Made by a program: the position numbers and the translations under genes. From Phosphitispora fastidiosa (GTDB lineage: Bacteria > Bacillota > Thermincolia > Thermincolales > UBA2595), in assembly GCF_019008365.1 (NCBI RefSeq), contig NZ_JAHHUL010000027.1:1-48313 (forward strand): a stretch of 48,313 nt of DNA, written 5' to 3'. This document shows, one piece after another, positions 30,867 to 41,140 of the stretch. The notes beneath the pieces were generated by a model. It worked only from the letters and a program-made list of their open reading frames with translations, ran no database searches and was not told where the DNA came from. Every line of letters starts with the position of its first letter. The stretch's first letter is position 1.

Positions 30867-33386
30867 TTGGTACAGTCAATTATTATGGCCGGTGGAGAAG
30901 GTTCACGCCTTCGGCCGCTGACCTGTAACCGGCCCAAGCCGATGGTGCCGATGCTTAACAGGCCGGTAATGGAATATACGGTGGAGCTTCTGAAACGGCA
31001 TGGAATTAATGAAATTGGTGTCACTCTTCAGTATATGCCGCAGGAAATACAGAACTATTTTGGTGACGGGTCCGGTTTTGGAGTCAGCATGGAATATTTT
31101 ATCGAAAACACCCCTTTGGGCACCGCAGGCAGTGTCAAAAACGCTAAGGGGTTCCTGAGGGATACCTTTATTGTTGTCAGTGGAGATGCTCTGACTGATT
31201 TTGATCTGACAGAGGCCATCCGATTCCACCGCGAAAAGGGGGCTCTGGCTACAATTGTACTTACCCCTGTGGAGATTCCCCTTGAATATGGCGTTGTGAT
31301 TACGGAGAATTCGGGAGCCATCAGGCAGTTCCTGGAGAAACCGGGTTGGGGAGAGGTTTTCAGTGATACTGTAAATACCGGGATATACATTTTGGAGCCG
31401 GAAGTTTTAAAATATATTCCGGAAGATACCAAATTTGATTTCAGTAAAGACCTTTTCCCCTTCCTGCTAAGGGAGAATATGCCTCTCTTTGGGGTAAATC
31501 TGAGAGGATACTGGTGTGATATCGGTAGCCTGAAACAGTATCAGGAAGCCCATTTTGCAGCTATGGAAGGCAAGGTTAATCTTGAGGTCAGGACGGCTTC
31601 CGCGGGTAACGGTATATATACCGGTGAAAACTGTCGGATCGACCCGGCTGCCATTATAAAGGCTCCGGTTATTATTGGCGCTGACTGTCATATTGGTCCG
31701 GGAGCGGTAGTTGGTCCACATGTGGTAGTAGGCAACGGCTGCAGGGTGGATAATAATGCTTCGATAAAACGGGCAGTGGTCTGGAACGGTTCACATGTTG
31801 GCAAACAGGCCGAAATAAGGGGCGCTGTCATCTGTGGCCGGGTCACAATAAAGGATGGGGCAGCGGTATTTGAGGGTGCAGTTATTGGTGAAGAGAGTAT
31901 CATCGAAGAAAATGCGCGGGTTAAACCCAACACCAATATCTGGCCACACAAGCTGGTGGAAAAGGGTACGGTTGTTGATACCCATCTAGTGTGGGGGACA
32001 AAGGCCTGCCGTAATCTCTTCGGAACTGACGGTGTCTCCGGAAAAGTGAATACTAACCTTACCGCAGAGTGTGCCGCCAAACTGGGGGCTGTTTACGGCA
32101 CTATTGCCGGTTCCGGGGCTACTGTATTGGTAAGCAGTGATTACCACCGGAGCACCAAAATGATTAAGAGCGCTATTATCGCGGGTCTGATGTCAGTTGG
32201 GGTAATGGTGACAGATGGCGGAACTCTGGTAACTCCGGTACACAGGCATGCTGTTCGGGCTGTTGCAGCCAAAGGGGGGATTCACGTAAAATCATCGGCT
32301 GCCGACCCGGAGACAATAAACATCAATTTCTTTACCGCAAACGGGGCCATGATTTCCAGAGATATGGAACGAAAAATTGAGAACCAGTTTGAAAGGGACG
32401 ATTTCCAACGCAAAACCAAACACCAGGTGGGTGTTGCAACATATATGCCCGGACTCACCGAATCATATATCCGCAGTTTGTTGGATATGGTTTGCAGGGA
32501 TGATATCAGGAAAGAACAGTACCGGATAGCTGCTATCCTGCCAGGAGACAGCCTGCAGTCTATTGCTCCCTGTGTTTTTGGGGAATTGGGCTGTGAATTA
32601 GTCAATTTTGCACCGGGGACAGGCCACATCATGGAGAACAGCCCTGAAATAGCTGGTGGCAGACCTGATGGGTATGCTGAGTTTGAGCAGATGATGACTG
32701 TTGCTGAGAAAATTGCGCCTGAACTGGCAGGGACAGGTGCGGATATGGGGGTTGTATTTGACAGTAATGCCGAACATGTCATTTTAATAGATGGGTCCGG
32801 ACGGATTCTGGATGAACCGCTCTTTACAGCACTGATGTCAGCAGTTATCCTGGATTCATCCCGGGATCCGGTGGTAGCAGTTCCGGTAACAGGGAGCCGG
32901 GTGGTGGAATCCCTGGCAGAAATCAGAAATGGCAAAGTTATCAGGACGAAAACCTCACCTGTGGTATTTATGCACGAAACCATGAAGCCTGAGCTCATCG
33001 CAGCCCAGGGGCAGTTTAACCAGTCTGTAGTTACCTTTGATGCCATCTCAACAGTTGTCCGGATTATGGATTACATGGCTGCCAGGGACACTGATCTTGT
33101 TGACATAATTGCGGCACTGCCTGAGATAAATATGATTAAAAAGGAGACGGACTGCCCGTGGACTGCCAAAGGCAGGGTAATGAGAAAACTGATTGAGGAA
33201 AGCAGTGGTCAGGAAGTGGAACTGCTGGATGGAGTAAAGGTTTACCATGACAACGGGTGGGCGCTGGTACTTCCCGATGCCGAAGAACCCAGGTATCACG
33301 TTTATTCCGAGGGATACTCTTACGAATTTGCCGAAAGCCTGGCTGACTTTTATATTGACAGGATTAATCAGTTGAAAAACAGTTAA
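30867..33386 (+). CDS. Sugar-1-phosphate nucleotidyltransferase fused to a degenerate phosphohexomutase
   Basis: The 839-residue protein has three parts. Residues 1-235 are a nucleotidyltransferase with [13 protein letters not shown], the Lys in RPKPMVPM, and [10 protein letters not shown]. Residues about 250-360 are a left-handed beta-helix of hexapeptide repeats. Residues about 385-839 resemble a phosphomannomutase/phosphoglucomutase, opening with FGTDGVSG. The usual phosphoserine loop (TASHNP) is replaced near residue 474 by HVKSSAADP, and the metal loop DxDGDR near residue 630 by FDSNAEHV, so mutase activity is doubtful. TTG 30867 follows AAAGGAGAA. Its product, an NDP-hexose, would feed the GT4 enzyme upstream. 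Confidence 0.88.
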   Translation: MVQSIIMAGGEGSRLRPLTCNRPKPMVPMLNRPVMEYTVELLKRHGINEIGVTLQYMPQEIQNYFGDGSGFGVSMEYFIENTPLGTAGSVKNAKGFLRDTFIVVSGDALTDFDLTEAIRFHREKGALATIVLTPVEIPLEYGVVITENSGAIRQFLEKPGWGEVFSDTVNTGIYILEPEVLKYIPEDTKFDFSKDLFPFLLRENMPLFGVNLRGYWCDIGSLKQYQEAHFAAMEGKVNLEVRTASAGNGIYTGENCRIDPAAIIKAPVIIGADCHIGPGAVVGPHVVVGNGCRVDNNASIKRAVVWNGSHVGKQAEIRGAVICGRVTIKDGAAVFEGAVIGEESIIEENARVKPNTNIWPHKLVEKGTVVDTHLVWGTKACRNLFGTDGVSGKVNTNLTAECAAKLGAVYGTIAGSGATVLVSSDYHRSTKMIKSAIIAGLMSVGVMVTDGGTLVTPVHRHAVRAVAAKGGIHVKSSAADPETININFFTANGAMISRDMERKIENQFERDDFQRKTKHQVGVATYMPGLTESYIRSLLDMVCRDDIRKEQYRIAAILPGDSLQSIAPCVFGELGCELVNFAPGTGHIMENSPEIAGGRPDGYAEFEQMMTVAEKIAPELAGTGADMGVVFDSNAEHVILIDGSGRILDEPLFTALMSAVILDSSRDPVVAVPVTGSRVVESLAEIRNGKVIRTKTSPVVFMHETMKPELIAAQGQFNQSVVTFDAISTVVRIMDYMAARDTDLVDIIAALPEINMIKKETDCPWTAKGRVMRKLIEESSGQEVELLDGVKVYHDNGWALVLPDAEEPRYHVYSEGYSYEFAESLADFYIDRINQLKNS

Positions 33387-33479
33387 AATGTAACATGGAA
33401 ATGGGCAGATGAGTTCTTCCGGCGGGCAACGCCTCCGCCTTCCATAACACATCTACCCATTTCTTAATAACATTTTTAA
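33383..33479. repeat. Palindromic element B, short version
   Basis: TTAAAATGTAAC..GAAATGGGCAGATG on the left faces CATCTACCCATTTC.TTAATAACATTTTTAA on the right. In the centre GGCGG, a 9-base loop and CCGCC form the clamp seen in element A. The left edge overlaps the stop codon of the nucleotidyltransferase gene; the element fills the gap between two convergent genes. Confidence 0.8.
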
Positions 33480-33539
33480 GTCTCAAAAACAATGCAAGAC
33501 TTTATCAACAGTCTGACGCCGTTTATCAGCCCCTTTACA

Positions 33540-36203
33540 CTACTTCTTCTCCAATTCATATGCGGTATTATTCAGGACGTACAGGTCAACTGAATCGTTT
33601 TGTGAGAAGTTATCCAGGCTCAGAGAAGCGCTGCCTGAATGGATATATGCATCTGGGCTAAGGTTGTAGGTAGACCAGGTAACGGTATTTTCCGTTACAT
33701 AAATTTTGGTGCCTGCGTCATTGCGGGACTGGAATTTGCCGCTGCATTTATTCAGTACGGTAAACGTTTTCCCACCATCAATGTTTTCTTTAACCTCGAC
33801 CCGGTCTCCTGTAGTGAGAGCGGTTACCAGGCTGAATTCCCGATCGTCTTTGACAATTTCACTGTCACTGTCAAAGACAAAGGTTTCTGTTTTCCCTGCA
33901 AAGGTACTTAGAGTAACGGATTTTGTGTATGTATTTATTGTAGTAATTTTTCCGAAGGTAACCGGGACAGATTCAACCTTAACCAGCCTGCTGCCCATAA
34001 ATTCAGCCTTTACCAAATCCCCCTGGCTGAAGTCTTCGGCATCAGGGGAGTTTATTCCCGGGACAGTTAGGGTGACCTGGCTTTCCAAATAAAGATATGA
34101 AGAATCACCGTCATCATCTTCTACCTTAAGTTTGTCTGGGTCCTCATAAACCCTGATCACCCGATAATTGAGGGTGGTTTTCACATTGATATCTGCAACC
34201 ACCTTGCTTTCACTGCTTTCAAACCTTAATTCAACATAATCCCCTTTATCCAGATCATCGAGATCAGGGCTGCTGACGCCCTTAATATTAACATCAATGT
34301 CATCTGAGAGGACATATGTCTTGGTTCCGGAACTAATGGTGTTTACAGTAAGCAGGTCACGGTCGGCATCAATAGTGACAACAGTGCCTTCCACAGTATT
34401 TTTGGTTTCCAGATAGATTATCTCATCATTGAGAAGCTGTACTTCTACTTTGAGGTTTCGCTCTACATCAGCTATGTCTGAGGTGGTATCATTATCAATA
34501 TAAAACTCGGCTCTGGAATAAACTTCGTAGATTTCCACATCCCCGTCTTCGGTTTCCAGAGTAATAATCCTATTTGCCGTGTCAACTGCCAGCACTGTTC
34601 CTTTGACCGTATCCCTGACATTTCTATTTTGGACGGATATTTTGGTGACTTTTCCGTTCTGGATAGTTAGAGTCACCTGGTCATTAACCAGTACATTAGA
34701 GAATAGAGGGTAGTCAAGTCCGGAAATAATGACCTCGGCATCTTCTGCCGCCTCAAATGCCTGCAGTAATCCGTCTGCATTGGAAATGGTAATAATCCGT
34801 TTTTCTTCTGACAGCAGAAGTACTTTTCCGGAAACTGTCATCTCCTGCTTGGCTTTCAGCAATTCAATTTCAGTAATAAGATTACCTGTGAAGGCGATTT
34901 TCACTTCATCCCCCGGTTCCAGGTCAGTTACTGCCGGAAACCTTATCTGGGGTATTGTAACTATAGTTCCTTCAGAGTACTGGTAGGTATTCAGGATGCC
35001 CTGTGAATTTTTAATGATAATCAGCCCGGTTTCAGGATTAACTGAGAAAACAATACCGCTATTGGCTGCGCTCTGACCTGAATTGAGAAGCAATACAGAT
35101 ATTACCGCACCGGAAATATTACAGTTCAAGGTTACATTGTCACCTGTCTTAATATCTGAGAGCCCGCTTAAGGACCCTGTTTGTGCTGTAAAGGACACAT
35201 AGTCAGCAAGTGTTTTGGTATGTATTTTCAAGGCAGTATCCTGAATTACAATAACGTTTTCGGCGGGCAGGACCTGGAGTACAGAACCGCTTAAGCTGTC
35301 CACAACCGCATCTGCTGCCAGTATTTCCACCAGCCTGACAGTCTCACCGTCAACAATGACTTTTACCGGGTCGTTTTCCGAAATACCGTCCCAGTCGGTA
35401 TAACTGCCGTCATCTTTGAAGACCCAGGTATCGGAGCTAATATTAAAGTCTTCTATAGTGCCGTTTATGGAAAGAGACAGAGTCAGTCCGGATTGTCCGG
35501 CAACCCTTGCAGATAAAAATGATTCACTGAGGTCAAGGTACTGCTCGCTTTCGCCCAGCAGTTTGACCATTTCTGCCCTGGTGACATATCGATAAGGCTT
35601 AAAGGTGTTGTCCGGATACCCGTTAACCAGTTTATACCTGATGGCTGCACTTATGTAACCCCGGGCCCATTCAGGAATGGCTGCGGCATCACTGACAGCC
35701 GGCATTTCCCCAGACATCTGGGAAGCCTCGCTGTCTTTGCCGATAGACCTCACTATCAATTGTGTTACCCAGGATCTGGTGGCACCCGCAGCTGAATTAA
35801 AATTATTTTCCGAGGGAATGATAAGCCCTTCCTGTACTGCAAAAAGCATTTCAGCTTTATAGTAGTCGCTAACCCATTGAGGGACCTCCACCGGCAAATC
35901 CTGGTCTGTATTAATGGTAGCAAGATGGTCAGTAATCGCCATATTGCGGATTGTCATCAGGATGGCTTCTACCTGGGTGATCGGCTTGTTAGGCTGGAAT
36001 GTTCCGTCTGTGTAACCGGTAACCACCCCGCGGACATTCATTTTGATTATATTTTTCAATCCCCAGTGGGTGGTATCGACATCTTTAAAGGGAGTGGCTC
36101 GCGATGCCGGGTTGGCGAAGGCTGGGACAATTGATATCAGCAGAAACAGCAGGCCGAGTGTGATGATAAAGAGGCGGTTTTTTTTGCAGGGCAGTCTGGA
36201 CAT
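33540..36203 (-). CDS. Large S-layer protein with three N-terminal SLH domains and repeated beta modules
   Basis: The 887-residue product has a signal peptide ending AFAN (about residue 31). Three SLH domains follow (PFKDVDTTHWGLKNIIKMNV, FQPNKPITQVEAILM, FKPYRYVTRAEMVKLL) at about residues 37-220. The rest is a chain of roughly eight related 70-90 residue beta-rich modules, each with patterns like VSGKVLLLS..ITI or GTVLAVD..IITLE and rich in Asp. It is probably a wall-anchored S-layer or surface fibre protein. ATG 36203 follows GGAGAG. Its leader (36204-36400) contains several hairpins. It lies inside the glucan locus, opposite in strand to the GT4 operon. Confidence 0.88.
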   Translation of the reverse strand: MSRLPCKKNRLFIITLGLLFLLISIVPAFANPASRATPFKDVDTTHWGLKNIIKMNVRGVVTGYTDGTFQPNKPITQVEAILMTIRNMAITDHLATINTDQDLPVEVPQWVSDYYKAEMLFAVQEGLIIPSENNFNSAAGATRSWVTQLIVRSIGKDSEASQMSGEMPAVSDAAAIPEWARGYISAAIRYKLVNGYPDNTFKPYRYVTRAEMVKLLGESEQYLDLSESFLSARVAGQSGLTLSLSINGTIEDFNISSDTWVFKDDGSYTDWDGISENDPVKVIVDGETVRLVEILAADAVVDSLSGSVLQVLPAENVIVIQDTALKIHTKTLADYVSFTAQTGSLSGLSDIKTGDNVTLNCNISGAVISVLLLNSGQSAANSGIVFSVNPETGLIIIKNSQGILNTYQYSEGTIVTIPQIRFPAVTDLEPGDEVKIAFTGNLITEIELLKAKQEMTVSGKVLLLSEEKRIITISNADGLLQAFEAAEDAEVIISGLDYPLFSNVLVNDQVTLTIQNGKVTKISVQNRNVRDTVKGTVLAVDTANRIITLETEDGDVEIYEVYSRAEFYIDNDTTSDIADVERNLKVEVQLLNDEIIYLETKNTVEGTVVTIDADRDLLTVNTISSGTKTYVLSDDIDVNIKGVSSPDLDDLDKGDYVELRFESSESKVVADINVKTTLNYRVIRVYEDPDKLKVEDDDGDSSYLYLESQVTLTVPGINSPDAEDFSQGDLVKAEFMGSRLVKVESVPVTFGKITTINTYTKSVTLSTFAGKTETFVFDSDSEIVKDDREFSLVTALTTGDRVEVKENIDGGKTFTVLNKCSGKFQSRNDAGTKIYVTENTVTWSTYNLSPDAYIHSGSASLSLDNFSQNDSVDLYVLNNTAYELEKK

Positions 36204-36324
36204 ATATCCATCTCTCCTTTTTAGTAGTATGTCGGCTTGGAAGTATTCCTCATTGGAAACTTATTCCGTGGCAAACATTACTAAATTTCGACGGAGTATG
36301 CCTGAATTCCTTTTTTAAACTTAT

Positions 36325-36402
36325 AAGTCTCTTGGAAATTATATCCCCAGGAGACTTAAAAAAGGATGAGGGGAATTCCTCATCTAAGACTGTTGACACA
36401 GT
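36325..36402 (-). other. Hairpin series in the leader of the SLH gene
   Basis: Three inverted repeats follow each other: AAGTCTC..GAGACTT at 36325-36357, GATGAGG-GGAATT-CCTCATC near 36365-36384, and GACTG..CAGTC near 36388-36403. None has a T-run in the direction of the gene. They lie 120-200 bases upstream of ATG 36203 and could be part of its 5' leader. I recognise no riboswitch class. Confidence 0.45.
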
Positions 36403-36414
36403 CGAGATATTGAA

Positions 36415-36571
36415 CTTTAAAAATGTTATAAGACAGGGGTAGATGTGTTCCGGAGGGCGGAGTCTGTCGTCCGTCCGGCCCGTGACCGCAAAGCGGGAGC
36501 GGCTGCCGGAGGAGATGTAGCCCGCCCGAGGAATTCATCTACCCCTGTCCCTTACTACATTTTAATAATTA
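36415..36571. repeat. Palindromic element C with a k-turn-like inner hairpin
   Basis: TTAAAAATGTTATAAGACAG on the left continues into GGGGTAGATGTGTTCC; the right arm is GGAATTCATCTACCCCTGTC and then an AT-rich tail. Inside is GGGCGG/CCGCCC, then a CCGGC..GCCGG stem holding TGACCGC-AAA-GCGGGA, whose GA/GA flank recalls a kink-turn. It lies just after the end of the GH57 gene (minus strand). Arms and clamp match elements A and B. Confidence 0.85.
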
Positions 36572-36617
36572 AAAAATATAGAGTTTGTTAATAAGCTGAG
36601 TTGGACCTCATCTTTTA

Positions 36618-38237
36618 TTACAGGTTGACCGCAATGCTGCTTTTGACCGGCCGGTAAGGGAGAAAATGCCTGTAATTAATGTCAGGGAAAATATTATCTT
36701 TGTATTCAAGCTCAGCGACCCATGAAGGATTTATCTTATTCCACTTAATATCTTCGTAAAGGCCGGTGAACCTGTGGATATGCTGTTTGGTCCTCTTCTG
36801 AGCATAATCGACCATAGTACCTGTTTTCATGATAAATGCCCAGTCACTGCTCTGGGCCAGCAGTACTTCGCGGGCCGCTTGTTTTAGGGCTCTCAGCAGG
36901 TCACCTTCAGCTTGGGGGAACATTGATGCCAATTCTGTCATTCTTTCACTGGCCTTGTGCAGATGACGGTAAATCCAGTCATTGCTTCCTTCCAGCCATA
37001 CTTCGTGGAACCCTTTATACCCCCAGCTTGACGCAGAGGGGACGGTCATCTGGTTGACAGGATATTCATCCAGATAATCACCCGGTGTTGTCAGTTTAAC
37101 AACATCCTGGTCGCAGGCAATTTTTCTGATGAGATAATTTAGGAACTGCGGGCCCTCAAACCACCAATGCCCAAAAAGCTCGGCATCATAAGGAGATATT
37201 ATCAGGGGTTTGCGGTCCAGTACACCTGTCAAATATTCTATCTGTTTTTCCCTGTTAAACATAAAATTCCCGGCGTGAAGAGCTGCTTTATGGTTTGCCC
37301 GGTATGGGTTATACGGTTCCTTGTAATTGGATTTTCCTGTAATCCGGTAATATTTGATTCCGGTGTTAATCCTTTGCCCATTTGGATGAATATATGGCTT
37401 AACGTAGTCGAAACCAAGGTCCCAGCCAATATCACGGTAATATTCCCGGTAGTCAAAATCTCCGGGATAACCTTCATTAACACTCCAGACCTGTTTGGAG
37501 GTTTCAGTATCCCTGCCAAAGGCTGCAACTCCGGACGGACAGTAGACAGGTGCATATATGCCGTATTTTGGCTGTGTATCTGCATGCATGATGCCGTGAG
37601 TATCGACGAAAAAGTACTTAATTCCAAACTCCTCAAGGATGTGGTCATCCCCAGGGTTGTAGCCGCATTCCGGCAGCCAGATGCCTTTCGGCTTTCTGCC
37701 CATGAGCTTTGTGTACAGGTCCACAGCAACACCTACCTGGGCCCGGACACTTTCTTTTTTTACCCCTATCAGGGGGAAATATCCATGGGTGGCTCCACAA
37801 GTAATTACCTCCAGGACTCCAAGATCCTGAAACCTTCGGAAGGCATTTAAGAGGTTCCTGTGGTAACGGTCATGGAAAGTCCGGCTGGCCTCAATAAACA
37901 TGTCTCGATACATTTTAGCCGTCTCGTGAAAATGCGGTTCCCACTTAGTCCGGGCAACTTCCTTTTCAGCAAGCTCTATTAGGTTTGTAATATGTTTTGA
38001 ATATCTTTGCTGCAGCAGTTCATCAGTAAACATGGACATCAGCGGGGGGGTTATCGACATAGTCAGCCGAAAGTTTACCCCGTCATTTACCAGCGATTCA
38101 AAGACGTTAATCAGAGGGATATAGCACTCAGTGACAGCCTCAAAGAACCATCTTTCTTCCAAAAAAAACTCATGTTCGGGATGCCGAACATAAGGCAAGT
38201 GTGTGTGCAGCACCAATGCCAGGTATCCTTTGGGCAT
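36618..38237 (-). CDS. GH57 1,4-alpha-glucan branching enzyme
   Basis: This family introduces alpha-1,6 branches into amylose-like chains. The 539-residue protein begins with LVLHTHLPYVRHPEHE (conserved region 1) and has GIWLPECGY with the nucleophile Glu and SPYDAELFGHWWFEGP with the acid/base Asp. A C-terminal DUF1957-type helical domain (SWGYKGFHEVWLEGSNDWIY) marks branching enzymes. There is no signal peptide, so it is cytoplasmic. ATG 38237 is preferred: AAAGGA lies 8 bases upstream. It follows the DUF4912 gene by 43 bases on the same strand, forming an operon. Confidence 0.9.
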   Translation of the reverse strand: MPKGYLALVLHTHLPYVRHPEHEFFLEERWFFEAVTECYIPLINVFESLVNDGVNFRLTMSITPPLMSMFTDELLQQRYSKHITNLIELAEKEVARTKWEPHFHETAKMYRDMFIEASRTFHDRYHRNLLNAFRRFQDLGVLEVITCGATHGYFPLIGVKKESVRAQVGVAVDLYTKLMGRKPKGIWLPECGYNPGDDHILEEFGIKYFFVDTHGIMHADTQPKYGIYAPVYCPSGVAAFGRDTETSKQVWSVNEGYPGDFDYREYYRDIGWDLGFDYVKPYIHPNGQRINTGIKYYRITGKSNYKEPYNPYRANHKAALHAGNFMFNREKQIEYLTGVLDRKPLIISPYDAELFGHWWFEGPQFLNYLIRKIACDQDVVKLTTPGDYLDEYPVNQMTVPSASSWGYKGFHEVWLEGSNDWIYRHLHKASERMTELASMFPQAEGDLLRALKQAAREVLLAQSSDWAFIMKTGTMVDYAQKRTKQHIHRFTGLYEDIKWNKINPSWVAELEYKDNIFPDINYRHFLPYRPVKSSIAVNL

Positions 38238-38282
38238 CAAATCATTCCTTTCATCTTGAGATTACCGGATAATCATATGAAA

Positions 38283-38990
38283 TCACTGGATAAAACTCTT
38301 GAATATTTCATATGAACTCATCCCATCCTTGCTTCCAATACGAGCATACAGTTTGCGCTGGTTCCCGGATACCAGCATCCATTCGGGGTCAATCCTGTCT
38401 GACAGGGTATTCCTGGGGGTTGAGGTAAAGTTCGACCTTGCAATTGTAACAAAGGTGCCATCATTAAGCACCCGGCCCAGGTCAACACAAAATGTTCGGT
38501 TTGGGATACCCACATGGAGATACCAGCAGCCGGCAGAATCATCGACCATAATATCATAAAAACTGTTGGCATTGACGCCGTTGAAATAATCAATGCCGGT
38601 AACATCATAAACCCGTAATACAGGCATGGATTCATTCCATCGGGCGCCATAGCTGAACCCGAAGGTGTCGCGCAGCTGTTCACTGATATCCCAATATGCA
38701 TAGACTGTTTCCGGGTCTCTGGCCATAATGGTTATTTTGTTGTCATCATATCCCCAAGGCAGTTCGGGAACGAAGTCGTGTTCAGAATCCGGTTCGGGTT
38801 CAGCTAAAAAATCCAGTCGGGGAAACAGTTCCTCTGCTGTTTCAGGTTCCGGTGTAATTTCCCGGACCGATACCGGTCCAGGAAGCGCTTTATAAGCCAT
38901 GGGCTTCTTCTTGGACATTAAATAAATACCTCCGCCAAAAATAAGTATGCTGAAAAACAGTATTAACATAAATGCCTCCAAATTATACAT
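38283..38990 (-). CDS. DUF4912 protein with N-terminal membrane anchor
   Basis: The 235-residue protein has one N-terminal transmembrane helix (about residues 7-25), then an acidic Pro/Glu-rich linker. A DUF4912 domain follows: ITIMARDPETVYAYWDIS, then LRVYDVTG, GCWYLHVGIPNR and the C-terminal REMVLVSG-like tail EWMLVSGNQRK. DUF4912 proteins often sit beside GH57 enzymes, and an aromatic-rich beta fold suggests glucan binding, but this is inference. ATG 38990 and an in-frame ATG at 38969 both have GGAGG upstream. It heads an operon with the branching enzyme and is divergent from the GH15 gene. Confidence 0.8.
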   Translation of the reverse strand: MYNLEAFMLILFFSILIFGGGIYLMSKKKPMAYKALPGPVSVREITPEPETAEELFPRLDFLAEPEPDSEHDFVPELPWGYDDNKITIMARDPETVYAYWDISEQLRDTFGFSYGARWNESMPVLRVYDVTGIDYFNGVNANSFYDIMVDDSAGCWYLHVGIPNRTFCVDLGRVLNDGTFVTIARSNFTSTPRNTLSDRIDPEWMLVSGNQRKLYARIGSKDGMSSYEIFKSFIQ

Positions 38991-39166
38991 GATCCCTCCT
39001 CCTTTTCCCCGTCAGGAAGATAGCAGCGAACCCGGTGAGTTTTTATATTTTACCGGGCTTTGTGGAATAATGATTAATGACTTTTTAATGACTTTTTTAT
39101 TATCTCACAGAAACTGAAATTTATTTAGGCAAAACCAGTAAAAACAAAGGAACGGAGCTGCAGAAT

Positions 39167-41140
39167 ATGCCCAGAGATATTGCCATTGGCAATGGTTCTA
39201 TGTTAATTAACTTTGACCGCGGTCTGAATATGAGAGATTTGTACTATCCGGTTGTCGGCCTGGAAAATCACATCCTGGGGCATCGCAACAGGCTTGGAAT
39301 ATGGGTCGACGGAATTTTTTCATGGGTTGATGATGATATGTGGTCAAGGAAAGCTGGTTATCGGAAAAATAGCTTGGTAACCAATGCAGAGGCTGTTAAT
39401 AATAATCTCGGAATTTCTCTGGAAATTACTGATGCTGTTCACTATAGGAAGGATTTGTATATAAAGAAGGTTCGCATTACTGATACCACCGGCGAAAAAC
39501 GTGAGATTCGCCTGTTCTTTACCCATGACCTTTCTATAAACGAGACCGATGTCGGTGATACGGCGATATATGACCCAAGCCGTGATTGTATATGTCACTA
39601 CAAGCGGAACCGATATTTCCTCATTAATGGAAGAACCGGTGGGCAGGGAATTTACCAGTACGCAATGGGGATTAAGAGGTTTAAGGGCGCCGAAGGAACA
39701 TGGAAAGATGCCGAGGACGGACTCCTGGAACAGAGTCCGGTGGCTCACGGGTCTGTGGACAGTGTGATTAGTTTCAGGTGCAATCCTAAAGAGGGGGGCA
39801 CAGTTTCATTAGATTATTGGATTGCTGCCGGAGCAAATATAAAAGAAGTCAGACGGGGTAACAAGTACATTCTGGAAAATGGAGCAGAAAAAATATTTGA
39901 TGATATTGAAGCATATTGGTCAGCCTGGGTATATAAGAAAGGAAGGGGGTTTGCCGACCTTACCGATGAAGTCAAAGATATGTACCATCGCAGCCTGCTG
40001 CTTATAAGAACCCAGACCGATAATGGCGGTGCCATTTTGGCGGCTAACGATTCTGATGTATTGATGTATCATCGGGATCATTACAGTTATATGTGGACCC
40101 GTGATGGCGCCCTGGTAGCTTATGCCATGGACAAGGCAGGTTATCCGGAGATTACGGAAAAATTTTATCAGTTATGTGCTGATATCATTACTGAAGGCGG
40201 CTACTTCCTCCATAAATACAATGCTGACGGGACCCTCGGCTCCAGCTGGCATCCCTGGTTCCGGGACGGTGAGGTTCAGATTCCGTTGCAGGAGGATGAA
40301 ACTGCTTTGGTTCTATTTGCATTAGGCCATTATTACAGTGTATATCGCAACCTTGAATTCATCGAGTCCCTGTATCCCCGGCTGATAACCAGGGCAGCCG
40401 ATTTTCTGGTCTCGTACCGTGACCCGGTGACAAAACTGCCTTTGCCCAGTTTTGATCTTTGGGAGGAACGCAGGGGAATATTCACTTTTACCTCTGCCGC
40501 TGTTTACGGAGGGTTAAAGGCTGCTGCTTTTTTTGCGGAAACCCTTAATGACCGGGCGGCTGCAGTGAAGTATGGGCAGGCGGCCTCTGAGGTCAAAAGC
40601 GCAATGGAAAAGTACCTTTTCTGTCCTCAGCTCGGACGCTTTCTGAGGGCAGTATATCCCTGCAAAGACGGGACCTTGGAAAAGGATACTACTCTTGACA
40701 GCAGTTTATATGGAATATTCGAGTTCGGGGCATTTGCTCCAGAGGATAGCCGGGTTGTGAATACCATGAATGCGGTAATGGAACAGTTGTGGGTAAAAAC
40801 TGAGGTGGGAGGGATTGCCAGGTACGTTAATGATTACTACTTCAAGAAAAGTGAGGATATTGAAAATGTTCCCGGAAACCCATGGGTGATATGCACTCTC
40901 TGGATGGCCGAATGGTTTGCCGATACCGCCAAAGCTTCAGAAGGACTGGCAAAGTGTCGGGATCTTATAAACTGGGCTGTCAGGTATGCTCTGGACAGCG
41001 GAGTTTTTGCAGAACAGGTTCATCCGTATACAGGTGAAGACCTGTCAGTGTCACCTCTGACCTGGTCCCACGCCACATTTGTCCTGGCCGTAGAAAAATA
41101 CCTTGATAAGTGCAGGCAGTTACAAGAACCCCTGAATTAG
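39167..41140 (+). CDS. GH15 glucoamylase-like glycoside hydrolase
   Basis: GH15 enzymes release glucose from the non-reducing ends of alpha-glucans. The 657-residue protein has an N-terminal beta-sandwich (IGNGSMLINFDRGLNMRDLY), then the (alpha/alpha)6 barrel: WTRDGALVAYAMDKAGY, QEDETALVLFALGHYY and SFDLWEERRGIFTFTSA. The Glu residues in LWEERRG and LTWSHATFVLA region fit the catalytic face. There is no signal peptide, so it degrades an internal glucan. ATG 39167 has CGGAG upstream. It is divergent from the DUF4912-GH57 operon, which suggests shared control of branching and breakdown. Confidence 0.9.
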   Translation: MPRDIAIGNGSMLINFDRGLNMRDLYYPVVGLENHILGHRNRLGIWVDGIFSWVDDDMWSRKAGYRKNSLVTNAEAVNNNLGISLEITDAVHYRKDLYIKKVRITDTTGEKREIRLFFTHDLSINETDVGDTAIYDPSRDCICHYKRNRYFLINGRTGGQGIYQYAMGIKRFKGAEGTWKDAEDGLLEQSPVAHGSVDSVISFRCNPKEGGTVSLDYWIAAGANIKEVRRGNKYILENGAEKIFDDIEAYWSAWVYKKGRGFADLTDEVKDMYHRSLLLIRTQTDNGGAILAANDSDVLMYHRDHYSYMWTRDGALVAYAMDKAGYPEITEKFYQLCADIITEGGYFLHKYNADGTLGSSWHPWFRDGEVQIPLQEDETALVLFALGHYYSVYRNLEFIESLYPRLITRAADFLVSYRDPVTKLPLPSFDLWEERRGIFTFTSAAVYGGLKAAAFFAETLNDRAAAVKYGQAASEVKSAMEKYLFCPQLGRFLRAVYPCKDGTLEKDTTLDSSLYGIFEFGAFAPEDSRVVNTMNAVMEQLWVKTEVGGIARYVNDYYFKKSEDIENVPGNPWVICTLWMAEWFADTAKASEGLAKCRDLINWAVRYALDSGVFAEQVHPYTGEDLSVSPLTWSHATFVLAVEKYLDKCRQLQEPLN

